A stretch of 64,000 nucleotides of DNA, taken from positions 310,001-374,000 of the forward strand of contig JAEYGZ010000027.1 in assembly GCA_023409535.1 (NCBI GenBank), in the 5' to 3' direction. The DNA comes from Bacillota bacterium (GTDB lineage: Bacteria > Bacillota > Clostridia > Lachnospirales > Lachnospiraceae). A program made the position numbers and the translations under genes. This document shows, piece after piece, positions 46,046 to 53,796 of this stretch. The number at the start of each line of letters is the position of its first letter. The stretch's first letter is position 1. The notes under the pieces were generated by a model, which worked only from the letters and a program-made list of their open reading frames with translations, had not been told where the DNA came from and searched no databases.

Positions 46046-46189
46046 TACTTTGCAGTTGAGGATGGACCTGCTTTCTTCAGATGGCAGAGGGAGGTTATTT
46101 ACTCCGAGGAAGACAGGAGGGTTGTTTTATTAGCCAATGTTGAGAATCATATCACAGATATGGAGCTGTATCAAGCAATGAGAGCATGA
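46046..46189 (+). pseudogene. Fragment of an unidentified gene (3' end)
   Basis: An open stretch of about 47 codons (YFAVEDGPAFFRWQREVIY... ending LYQAMRA) has protein-like composition but begins right after a stop codon and has no start or ribosome binding site. It lies in the 210-base gap between the AraC-type regulator and GH43. I do not recognise the family; it looks like the tail of a deleted gene. Confidence 0.4.
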
Positions 46190-46242
46190 AAGTAAGGCAG
46201 AAGCTATATTTACATATTAATTGAATATGAGGTGAAATACAA

Positions 46243-47736
46243 ATGAAATATAATAATCCGATTATACGCGGTTTTAATCCGGACCCAAGTATATGCAAGG
46301 TGGACGAAAACTATTATCTTACTACAAGCTCTTTTGAATACTTTCCGGGAATTCCGATCTATCACAGCACTGATCTCGTGAATTGGAAACAGATCGGAAA
46401 TTGTATCACCAGGAGTTCACAGCTTTCCTTGAAAGGAGCGAATGATTCCGGTGGAATTTGGGCTCCGATGATTTGCTATTGGGAAGGAGCTTTTTATGTA
46501 ACAGCTTCCTTGGATGGCCGAGGAAATTTTATTCTATCAACGAAGGATATTTATGGAGAATGGTCGAATCCTGTATGGGTTCCCATGGGAGGAATCGATC
46601 CTTCTCTGTATTTCGAAGAAGACAGAGTATACTACTGCACCAATCAGAGCCTGCAGCCGGGACAAGAGCAGATTACAATGGCACAGATTGATATCCTTAC
46701 AGGCAGACTTGTTAGTGAAATCAGAATGTTGTGGACCGGGACAGGAGGGGGCTTTCTGGAAGCTCCCCACCTTTACTGGATCGGAGATTGGTATTATCTT
46801 ATGACCGCAGAAGGCGGAACTAATTTCAACCACATGGTCACCATAGCCAGAAGTAAAAAGCTGTGGGGAAGTTATGAGAGCTGTCCCGATAACCCCATTC
46901 TTTCAAACAGGCATGATACCTCAAAGGAAGTACAGTGTACCGGTCATGGGGATTTAGTACAGGATGGGAACGGCAATTGGTGGATGCTGCATCTAGGGAC
47001 CCGCCTTTCCAGAAGAACCATGACACATCTGGGCAGAGAGACTTTTCTGACTCCGGTAGAGTGGCGGAATGAATGGCCTGTTGTGGAGAATGGCAGGAAG
47101 GCAAGGCTGATTGTGGAGGGACCCCTGTGGGAGGAACAAAAGGAGAAGCGAAGCTTTTCAGCAGATTTTAATCGTGAGGTATGGGAGCCGGAATGGATTT
47201 TCTTAAGGAAGCCGGATTTCTCCTTCTATTGTAGGAGGGAAGGGAAGCTTATGATGAAACCCTCCTCAAACATAGAAGACAGGCAAAGTAGTCCATCCTT
47301 TGCCGCGGTAAGACAAAGTGATTTTGAATGCCGTGTGGAAACCGGGTTAAATTTTAACCCGGTTGAGGAAGGGGATGAAGCCGGATTATTGATCTATCTT
47401 TCATCAGATTTTTACTATCGCTTTGGGAAAAAAAGAGTCGGTGGAGAGAATTACTTAATGATAGAGAAAAAGGCTGAGGATTTTCAACAGACAGCATGCC
47501 AAATCAAGATAAAGGAAGGACATCTGCGGCTAGTGATCGAGGCAGATGAGAAAGCCTATCATTTTTATTATGCATTAGAGGATGAGCCTGTGCAATATGG
47601 TGGTACGGCTTCCACACGGTTCCTTTCCTGCGAACTGGCCGGTAAATGCTTTACAGGAACAGTAATCGGTATTTATGCATTATGCTCTCAGGGCACAAAG
47701 ACAGTCGCAGAATTTGACGAATTTGCGATGAGATAG
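46243..47736 (+). CDS. GH43 glycosidase (beta-xylosidase/arabinofuranosidase type)
   Basis: 497 residues, cytoplasmic. The five-bladed propeller starts with NPIIRGFNPDPSICKVDENYY (catalytic Asp), followed by SGGIWAPMICYWEGAFYV, GIDPSLYFEEDRVYY and a Glu in GGGFLEAPHLYWIGDWYYL. The C-terminal third (from about residue 300) is the beta-sandwich of xylosidase-type GH43 enzymes. It likely removes xylose or arabinose from imported oligosaccharides. GAGGTGA precedes the ATG. It shares the locus with uronate lyases, pointing to a mixed pentose/uronate glycan. Confidence 0.9.
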   Translation: MKYNNPIIRGFNPDPSICKVDENYYLTTSSFEYFPGIPIYHSTDLVNWKQIGNCITRSSQLSLKGANDSGGIWAPMICYWEGAFYVTASLDGRGNFILSTKDIYGEWSNPVWVPMGGIDPSLYFEEDRVYYCTNQSLQPGQEQITMAQIDILTGRLVSEIRMLWTGTGGGFLEAPHLYWIGDWYYLMTAEGGTNFNHMVTIARSKKLWGSYESCPDNPILSNRHDTSKEVQCTGHGDLVQDGNGNWWMLHLGTRLSRRTMTHLGRETFLTPVEWRNEWPVVENGRKARLIVEGPLWEEQKEKRSFSADFNREVWEPEWIFLRKPDFSFYCRREGKLMMKPSSNIEDRQSSPSFAAVRQSDFECRVETGLNFNPVEEGDEAGLLIYLSSDFYYRFGKKRVGGENYLMIEKKAEDFQQTACQIKIKEGHLRLVIEADEKAYHFYYALEDEPVQYGGTASTRFLSCELAGKCFTGTVIGIYALCSQGTKTVAEFDEFAMR

Positions 47737-47774
47737 ACAGTAATTTAGTAGTTCAGATGAATCTGAGTTTACAG

Positions 47775-47830
47775 ATCAACCTTCAAAAACTCAGTACCGT
47801 ATCGGCACGCCTGAGTTTTTGAAGGTTGAT
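47775..47830. terminator. Long perfect bidirectional terminator
   Basis: ATCAACCTTCAAAAACTCAG and its exact complement flank a 16-base loop, between the convergent GH43 and cupin genes. Confidence 0.8.
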
Positions 47831-47836
47831 GTTGAT

Positions 47837-48166
47837 TTATTCCAAAAAATCCTCTCTGATCGGCGTGAACACATCGAGAATGATAGAATTATCCTCCAGT
47901 GCAACGACACCATGGTTTACATTCTTGGCAGCGTAGAAGCTGCCGCCTGCCTTTAACACCTTTCTGTCCTCTCCGACAGTTATTTCAAAGGACCCTTTGA
48001 CGATATAGGAGACCTGTTCATGGTCGGTATGATTGTGGACTGCACCGATGCCGCCCTTCTGAAAGGTGACCTCGGCCATCATAAGAGAACCTCCCATACC
48101 CAGTATCCTTCTGGAGGATTTTTCATCCAGAACCTTCACCTTAACCTCTTCACTTTGTAAAATCAT
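47837..48166 (-). CDS. KdgF-like cupin
   Basis: 109 residues, a single cupin barrel. Metal ligands fit KdgF: His44-Asn-His46, His49-Glu50-Gln51, and a late His in KNVNHGVV. KdgF converts the unsaturated uronates released by lyases and GH88/GH105 enzymes into the linear keto form for catabolism. Its setting between GH43 and two lyase genes makes that role likely, although small cupins are diverse. It is on the opposite strand, with a divergent promoter region of about 160 bases shared with the lyase operon. Confidence 0.75.
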   Translation of the reverse strand: MILQSEEVKVKVLDEKSSRRILGMGGSLMMAEVTFQKGGIGAVHNHTDHEQVSYIVKGSFEITVGEDRKVLKAGGSFYAAKNVNHGVVALEDNSIILDVFTPIREDFLE

Positions 48167-48324
48167 AACAATTCATCCTTCCGATTGTCCATATTTTGTA
48201 GTTGAAACGTCATTGATTTTCATTATGTATCGTCTATAATGTTTCACAGAATATGCTATCACCAATAACAGGACGAATCAAGAGCTGATTTTCTCAGAGG
48301 TTGTCCAAGGAGGAATAGGAAGCA

Positions 48325-49452
48325 ATGTATACGAAAGTAATTTATGAGCAGAAGCAAATTCTGGAGATAGCCGAGGCGATGCTGAAGGCAGAGCCGGTAC
48401 ATATCACAGACGAAGCCGCACCGTATTCCTGCGGAGGGATCCATGACTATTACTCTAACGGAGATTACTGGTGGCCGAATCCGGATACTCCTGACGGGAT
48501 TCCCTATCTTTGTCTCGACGGGCAAAGTAATCCCGGTAATTTTACAGCACACAGAAATGCACTTCGCAGAATGCGGTTTGCTGTTACATACCTTGCGCTG
48601 GCTTACAGACAAACCGGTAAAGACATTTATGCCGATTGTGCCATACGGTGGCTCCGGGAGTTTTTCATAGAAGAGAAGACCGGAATGCTGCCGCATCTGA
48701 CCTATGCACAGGCAATTCCCGGGGTATGTGATGGAAGAGGGATTGGAATTATCGATACGCTTCATCTGATTGATCTGCCTGCGGCGATTACCATACTCCG
48801 TAACAGAATGGAGGCTGCTGTCTGGGATGGCTTGCAGCAATGGTTTAAAGAATATCTGCATTGGATGAATACGCATCCCCATGGATTAGAAGAACGGGAG
48901 TGGCACAACAACCACTCAGTTACCTGGTTTGCACAAGCGGCGTCCTATGCCCGATTTGTAGGTGACAAGAAGATGCTGGCTTTCTGCCGGGAGCGTTATA
49001 AGCATGTGCTGCTGAACGGTCAGATGGCACAGGACGGTTCCTTTCCTCAGGAGCTGAAGCGAACCAAGCCATATAACTATTCCTGCTTTGTTCTGGACAA
49101 TATGGCGGCAATCTGCCTGTTTGCATCTGAAGAAGAGGATAGTCTGTGGGAGTTCACACTGGAGGACGGCAGAGGATTACAAAAGGGACTGGAATTTATG
49201 CTCCCGTTCTTGCAGGATAAGGAAAAGTGGCCGTATGGGAAGGACAAAGAGCATGATGATGTCTGGCCGGTTGCAATGCCTTTTATGCTGTTTGCAGGAC
49301 TCTATTTTCAGAAACCGGAATATTTATCCCTTTGGAACAGGCTGGAGAAGTATCCGGCAAGTGAGGAAATACGGCGGAATATTTCAATCCGGTGTCCGTA
49401 TTTATTTTTAGATGGGAAGGATGGCAAGTCTTATGAATTATTACGTTTATGA
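48325..49452 (+). CDS. Alginate-lyase-family protein (PL5/PL38-like), cytoplasmic
   Basis: 375 residues, (alpha/alpha) toroid, no signal peptide. Family traits: GDYWWPNPDTPDGIPYLCLD, FTAHRNALRRMRFAVTYLAL, and REWHNNHSVTWFAQAA (residues 192-207) with the Asn-Asn-His catalytic region, then GQMAQDGSFPQELKRTKPYNYSCF-type Tyr/Asn-rich block. It cleaves uronic-acid polymers by beta-elimination. Substrate could be alginate, glucuronan or another uronan. AAGGAGG is 11 bases upstream. The heparinase-type gene overlaps its 3' end by 20 bases, so they form an operon. Confidence 0.82.
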   Translation: MYTKVIYEQKQILEIAEAMLKAEPVHITDEAAPYSCGGIHDYYSNGDYWWPNPDTPDGIPYLCLDGQSNPGNFTAHRNALRRMRFAVTYLALAYRQTGKDIYADCAIRWLREFFIEEKTGMLPHLTYAQAIPGVCDGRGIGIIDTLHLIDLPAAITILRNRMEAAVWDGLQQWFKEYLHWMNTHPHGLEEREWHNNHSVTWFAQAASYARFVGDKKMLAFCRERYKHVLLNGQMAQDGSFPQELKRTKPYNYSCFVLDNMAAICLFASEEEDSLWEFTLEDGRGLQKGLEFMLPFLQDKEKWPYGKDKEHDDVWPVAMPFMLFAGLYFQKPEYLSLWNRLEKYPASEEIRRNISIRCPYLFLDGKDGKSYELLRL

Positions 49453-51712
49453 TCGGCCGGCAGGACTGGTATCCTCTGAGAATCCGGCGCGATTTACCTG
49501 GATGCCGAAGGAAGGGACAAAGGAGTATACGATTGAGGTATTTGACCGTCGGGGAAGCTGCAGGTATCAATACCAGGGGATAGATATCAATTTCTATACA
49601 CCGGACCATATTATGGAGCCCGGAAGCTACACCTATCGTATACTGGCAGACAGTGAGGAAATCGTCGGAAACAAAGGCTTTGAAATCAGGCAGGATACGG
49701 TGAATACACCGCTGACCGCCAGAGAGAAACGTTACCGGGGTATCGGTGCCCATCCCAGACTCTGGATCGGTGAGGAGAAGCTGGCACTTCTCAGATCACC
49801 TTCTGACAGTGAGTTAAAAGCGGCCTGGGCTGCTTTTATGGAGCAGGGAGTATCTCCCTGGGTTAACAGGGAGGCTGTGAGGGAGCCGGAGAGATATCCG
49901 GGGGATAAGCGTATCATTAAGCGATGGCGCCAGATGTATATTGATTGCCAGGAAGCATTATACACGGTAAAGCATTGTGCCATTGCCTGGCGTGTCACCG
50001 GCGAGGAGCGTTATCTGGCAGCTGCAAGAAGACAGCTGTTACATCTGGCGGATTGGGACGTGGAAGGTCCGACGGCCAGAACCTACAACGATGAAGCGGC
50101 CTTCCGGGTGACGACTGCGCTGGCATGGGGATATGATTGGCTGCAGGATGTTCTGACCCGGGAGGAAAAGGATAATATAAAGCGTGCACTGATGCATAGA
50201 GCAAGGGAGCTGTATGATTATGTAAGAAATCAAATACAGATTCATTATAACCTTCTGGACAGCCATGGAGTACGTTCCTTATCCATGACGCTGGTACCGG
50301 CAGCCCTGGCTTTACTGGGTGAGGAGCAGGAGGCGAAGGAATGGTTGAATTACACCATAGAATACTTCTTTACGATCTTTACCCCCTGGGGAGGAGAGGA
50401 CGGTGGCTGGGCGGAAGGACCTACCTACTGGCAGACCGGCGTTTCGTTCTTCACAGAGGCTAACTGCCTGATTCGGGAAGCACTTGGCATAGATGTGTTT
50501 AAACGTCCGTTCTTTCTGAATACCGGCAACTTTATTTTGAATACCTATTGCCAGGATCTTCGGTTTATGGCATTCGGAGATATGTCGGACCTGGGAGATT
50601 ATCCGGGAATGAAAGCCGGATATACCATGAATATCCTTAGTGCGGTTACGGAATCAAGGAATAAGCATCTGTACGCATGGTACTTTGAACAGGCCAAGCT
50701 GAGAGGAAAGGGAACCGAGCAATTGTTTTACAACTATGGCTGGTGGAATTTTGCCTTTGATGAGCTGTTTGTCAAGCTGCTGTTTGAGAAGATTGCTCCG
50801 GAGCAGCCGGATGACCGGCTGATGGTTACCTGCTTTCAGGATATCGGCTGGGCTTGTATCCACATGGATATGGCAGATGAGAAAAAGCATATTGCATTTA
50901 TGTTTAAATCCAGTCCCTATGGCAGCGTGAGTCACAGCCATGGTGATCAGAATGCCTTTGTTCTTCATGCCTTCGGAGAGCCTCTGGCAATCCAGTCCGG
51001 GCATTATGTAGGCTTCTGGAGTGAAATGCATATGAACTGGAGGCGTCATACAAAGTCCAAGAATGCCGTGCTGGTGGATGGAATCGGTCAATTTGCAGAG
51101 CTTCGAAAGACAACAAAAGCCGAGGAGATGAACGGATCGGCAAAATCCCAGTTTGACCGGCTGATATCTTCCAATGGTAAGATAGAGGCCTGCGAGAAGC
51201 GGGAAGACTGTGTCTATCTTCGGGGAGATGCTAAAGCAGCCTTTCATAACACCGTTCCCTACTTATTTAAGAACAAAAGACATGTTCTGTTTGCAGAGGA
51301 AAAGTTCTTTGTTGTCATTGATGAGATTATACTGGAGCAGGAAGGAACCGTTCAATGGCTGCTGCATGGATTGCATGAGTTTCAGATACGGAAGAATGAG
51401 TTTGCAAGTATGCACAACGGTGTAGGACTCAGAGTAATCTTTGCGGGAAACGATATGAAGATTACACAGAGCAGCCGGTTTGAGGGAGTAGCTGAGACTG
51501 AAACAGAGGGCCTTGCAATGCAATGGCATGTAAAGGCATCCACAGTTCAAGCACAAAAGACACACCGGATTGTTACCATACTTTATCCCTACCGCAGTGA
51601 GGGTGAGGAGACATTGCAGGTGACTGCCGGGGATGGGATCACAATTTGTTTTGGCGGTAAGCAGATGAAAGTGTATGAGCAGGACGGCAGTTATTATATA
51701 AAAACAAAATAA
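49433..51712 (+). CDS. Heparinase II/III-type lyase with DUF4962-like N-terminal toroid
   Basis: 759 residues, no signal peptide. A short Fn3-like start (ENPARFTWMPKEGTKEYTIEVFD) is followed by an (alpha/alpha) toroid (ALAWGYDWLQDVL, HYNLLDSHGVRSLSM) and the heparinase II/III beta-sheet domain. The latter has the metal/structural motif His501-Ser-His503-Gly-Asp505 (SHSHGDQNAFVLHAFGEPLA). Related enzymes are oligo-alginate, heparin and other exo-type uronan lyases (PL15/17/21 types). It overlaps the preceding lyase. The ATG at 49433 is preferred; 49412 lacks a site. Confidence 0.85.
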   Translation: MNYYVYDRPAGLVSSENPARFTWMPKEGTKEYTIEVFDRRGSCRYQYQGIDINFYTPDHIMEPGSYTYRILADSEEIVGNKGFEIRQDTVNTPLTAREKRYRGIGAHPRLWIGEEKLALLRSPSDSELKAAWAAFMEQGVSPWVNREAVREPERYPGDKRIIKRWRQMYIDCQEALYTVKHCAIAWRVTGEERYLAAARRQLLHLADWDVEGPTARTYNDEAAFRVTTALAWGYDWLQDVLTREEKDNIKRALMHRARELYDYVRNQIQIHYNLLDSHGVRSLSMTLVPAALALLGEEQEAKEWLNYTIEYFFTIFTPWGGEDGGWAEGPTYWQTGVSFFTEANCLIREALGIDVFKRPFFLNTGNFILNTYCQDLRFMAFGDMSDLGDYPGMKAGYTMNILSAVTESRNKHLYAWYFEQAKLRGKGTEQLFYNYGWWNFAFDELFVKLLFEKIAPEQPDDRLMVTCFQDIGWACIHMDMADEKKHIAFMFKSSPYGSVSHSHGDQNAFVLHAFGEPLAIQSGHYVGFWSEMHMNWRRHTKSKNAVLVDGIGQFAELRKTTKAEEMNGSAKSQFDRLISSNGKIEACEKREDCVYLRGDAKAAFHNTVPYLFKNKRHVLFAEEKFFVVIDEIILEQEGTVQWLLHGLHEFQIRKNEFASMHNGVGLRVIFAGNDMKITQSSRFEGVAETETEGLAMQWHVKASTVQAQKTHRIVTILYPYRSEGEETLQVTAGDGITICFGGKQMKVYEQDGSYYIKTK

Positions 51713-51715
51713 GTT

Positions 51716-51816
51716 AATCAAAAGAGAGCGCCGGTCAAAAATGATGTGACCCCTAAAAGTTAGATTTTGGTCTAACTTTTGGGGGTCGGTTCAAAAACCG
51801 GCGCTCTCTTTTGATT
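51716..51816 (+). terminator. Nested double palindrome after the lyase operon
   Basis: The outer arms (51716-51735 and 51797-51816, AATCAAAAGAGAGCGCCGGT and complement) are exact complements of 20 bases. Inside lies a second palindrome, 51748-51787, with arms GACCCCTAAAAGTTAGA and TCTAACTTTTGGGGGTC. The outer stem followed by TTAC looks like the operon terminator; the inner one looks like an inserted short element. Confidence 0.65.
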
Positions 51817-52016
51817 TTACATAAATATAAGATAGAATTGACAGTCAATTTAAACTTTGCAAATACATTTATTTTATAATGGTATGGAGCACAGTATCAT
51901 ACGCTTTATCATTTGAAAAGAAGGGAAGAGCTTGCATCGGAGCTCAGGGTACGTATACATGACAAAAATTTCAATCATAGGCAGCTGAAGACCTTTCACA
52001 AAGAAATGAGGTACGA

Positions 52017-53273
52017 TTGAAGACAAAAAATCCGCTGTTACAAAGTGCCAATATCCTTCCTGTTCTGCGGGGACGTATCCCGGGACAGGTTGTCATCCAG
52101 TATACCAATAAGTGCAATGCAACCTGCCCTCAGTGCAGTATGCGAAAGACAGAAGCCATTCAGAGAAATACCTTATCAGAGGATGAAATCTGCAGGATTA
52201 TCGATTCGGCGGCAGGACAAAATGTACAGGCATTGTCCTTTACCGGAGGAGAGCCTTTTCTTAATACACCCGCCCTGCTTCGATTGCTGCAATATGCCTC
52301 AGACACGGATATTCCTTATATCCGGACCGGCACCAACGGCTTTATGTTCACCAATTCCGACAGCGGTAATTATACGGACCGAATACACCGGTTTGCGGAG
52401 GAGCTGTCAAAAACCAGGCTTCGTAACTTCTGGATCAGTATTGATTCTGCCGACCCTCAGACCCACCAGCAGATGAGGGGATTAGAGGGTGTGATCAAGG
52501 GGATTGAAAAGGCTTTGCCCATCTTTCATGAATACAGTATCTATCCTGCGGCAAATTTGGGTATTAACCGCAATACCGGAGGGCAGGGTAAGATTTCCAT
52601 GAAAATGACCGATCCGGATGTATTTTATGGGGAGTTTAAAGAAGCCCTTGCACATTTCTACCAATTTGTAATCGACTTAGGCTTTACCATGGTCAATGCC
52701 TGTTACCCGATGAGCGTTGATACTGAGAGCAGCCCGGAGATGAGCGCTGTTTACGGCGCGACCTCCAGTGATACCATCATTACATTTACCGGGGCAGAGA
52801 AGGTGCAGCTGTTCCAGGCACTATTCGATACTATTCCCGAGTATCGCTCAAAGATTCGGATCTTTACACCCTTAGCCTCCCTTTATGCGCTGATGAAGCA
52901 GTACAGAGGGGAGGAAGAGTTCTCCCTTCCCTGCCGGGGAGGGATCGATTTCTTCTTTGTGGATGCCAACGACGGCAATACCTATCCTTGCGGTTACCGG
53001 GGCAATGAAAATCTGGGTAAGCTGTACAACCTGGATATTAAGGAAATCGAGAATAAACCGTTCTGTAAGGAATGTGACTGGGAATGCTTCAGAGATCCCT
53101 CCGAGCTCATGGGATATCTGATCAACTCGGTTCACCGGCCGCTGCGCTATATCGCTAACAGCGGCAGCGAAGCAGAATATCGATCTATCTGGAAAAAGGA
53201 TTTAAAATATTATATGAGCTGTGATTTCTTTGACGGAAGAAAGCCCATGGCAAGAAATAAAAAGCCTGGATAA
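52017..53273 (+). CDS. Radical SAM protein with C-terminal SPASM-like cysteine motif
   Basis: 418 residues. The radical SAM cluster motif is Cys33-x3-Cys37-x2-Cys40 (NKCNATCPQCSMRK), followed by LSFTGGEPFLNTPAL and ISIDSADPQTHQQMRG, as in AdoMet radical barrels. The C-terminal part has a cysteine pattern like SPASM/twitch auxiliary cluster sites: LPCRGG, TYPCGYRG, then PFCKECDWEC. SPASM enzymes mature ribosomal peptides or other proteins. The start is TTG at 52017 with GAGG 5 bases before it; no ATG start fits. A 46-residue DCC peptide gene follows 332 bases downstream on the same strand. The substrate is unknown. Confidence 0.85.
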   Translation: MKTKNPLLQSANILPVLRGRIPGQVVIQYTNKCNATCPQCSMRKTEAIQRNTLSEDEICRIIDSAAGQNVQALSFTGGEPFLNTPALLRLLQYASDTDIPYIRTGTNGFMFTNSDSGNYTDRIHRFAEELSKTRLRNFWISIDSADPQTHQQMRGLEGVIKGIEKALPIFHEYSIYPAANLGINRNTGGQGKISMKMTDPDVFYGEFKEALAHFYQFVIDLGFTMVNACYPMSVDTESSPEMSAVYGATSSDTIITFTGAEKVQLFQALFDTIPEYRSKIRIFTPLASLYALMKQYRGEEEFSLPCRGGIDFFFVDANDGNTYPCGYRGNENLGKLYNLDIKEIENKPFCKECDWECFRDPSELMGYLINSVHRPLRYIANSGSEAEYRSIWKKDLKYYMSCDFFDGRKPMARNKKPG

Positions 53274-53605
53274 AGCACCGGCTGTGATCTGGTTTACGGA
53301 AAGAGAATTAGTACCTGGCTGAGACGGAGGATAATCATTTGCCTGAAGGAACTGATGCCAATACAGAAGATGGAGAGGATGATTCCCGGGACGGGACGGC
53401 GCAGTTTGATCTTGTGATACACCAATCCGATTTTGACCGGATGGTTTTCCCTTCAGTTTCTGTCCGAAAACCTGGGAATATAAGATTATTTTATTCCAAC
53501 GTATGTGCCATATTCATAATTTCTCCATAACTTTGTTATATACTGATGTCAGGAAACCTGCCGGACCAAATATATCTGAGCTTTAAACATTATGGAGGAA
53601 TAGTT
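53274..53605 (+). other. 332-base gap between the radical SAM gene and the small DCC peptide
   Basis: A TTG-started frame at 53339-53530 has GGAGG 10 bases upstream and could encode an acidic 63-residue protein (MPEGTDANTEDGEDDSRDGT...), but its composition is odd and it has no recognisable features, so I do not call it. No terminator is visible, so read-through from the radical SAM gene to the peptide gene is possible. Confidence 0.4.
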
Positions 53606-53746
53606 ATGTGGAAAAGGATAAAAGCTTCAATCAGCCGATATTTTGAAAACTTGGCCAAGGAAAATAAAGAGCTGTACGGCACAGGAAGAATGGACTGCTG
53701 TAATTTAAATAATGCGAATAATACGAATACAATAAAAAAGAAGTAA
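53606..53746 (+). CDS. 46-residue DCC-motif peptide (LDCC-type putative metal-binding protein)
   Basis: The product starts MWKRIKASISRYFENLAKEN, an amphipathic Lys/Arg helix, continues with KELYGTGR and then Met29-Asp30-Cys31-Cys32-Asn-Leu-Asn, and ends in an Asn/Thr/Lys tail. It resembles the short proteins named for an LDCC motif and suspected to bind metal; this is recognition by pattern, not by search. GGAGG precedes the ATG at 53606 (an upstream ATG at 53546 has none). A perfect terminator follows. With a SPASM-like radical SAM gene upstream it is a candidate modified peptide. Confidence 0.7.
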   Translation: MWKRIKASISRYFENLAKENKELYGTGRMDCCNLNNANNTNTIKKK

Positions 53747-53754
53747 AAGGATAC

Positions 53755-53782
53755 CGGGGTGTGGTTCATAAACCACACCCCG
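53755..53782. terminator. Palindromic terminator
   Basis: CGGGGTGTGGTT and AACCACACCCCG pair exactly around CATA, between the convergent DCC peptide and GGDEF/EAL genes. Confidence 0.75.
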
Positions 53783-53796
53783 ATAGTTATCATGTC

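Noticed and set aside
53339..53530. Possible 63-residue acidic protein between the radical SAM and DCC peptide genes
   Set aside because: TTG start only, unusual composition, no recognisable feature; the GGAGG upstream is not enough on its own.
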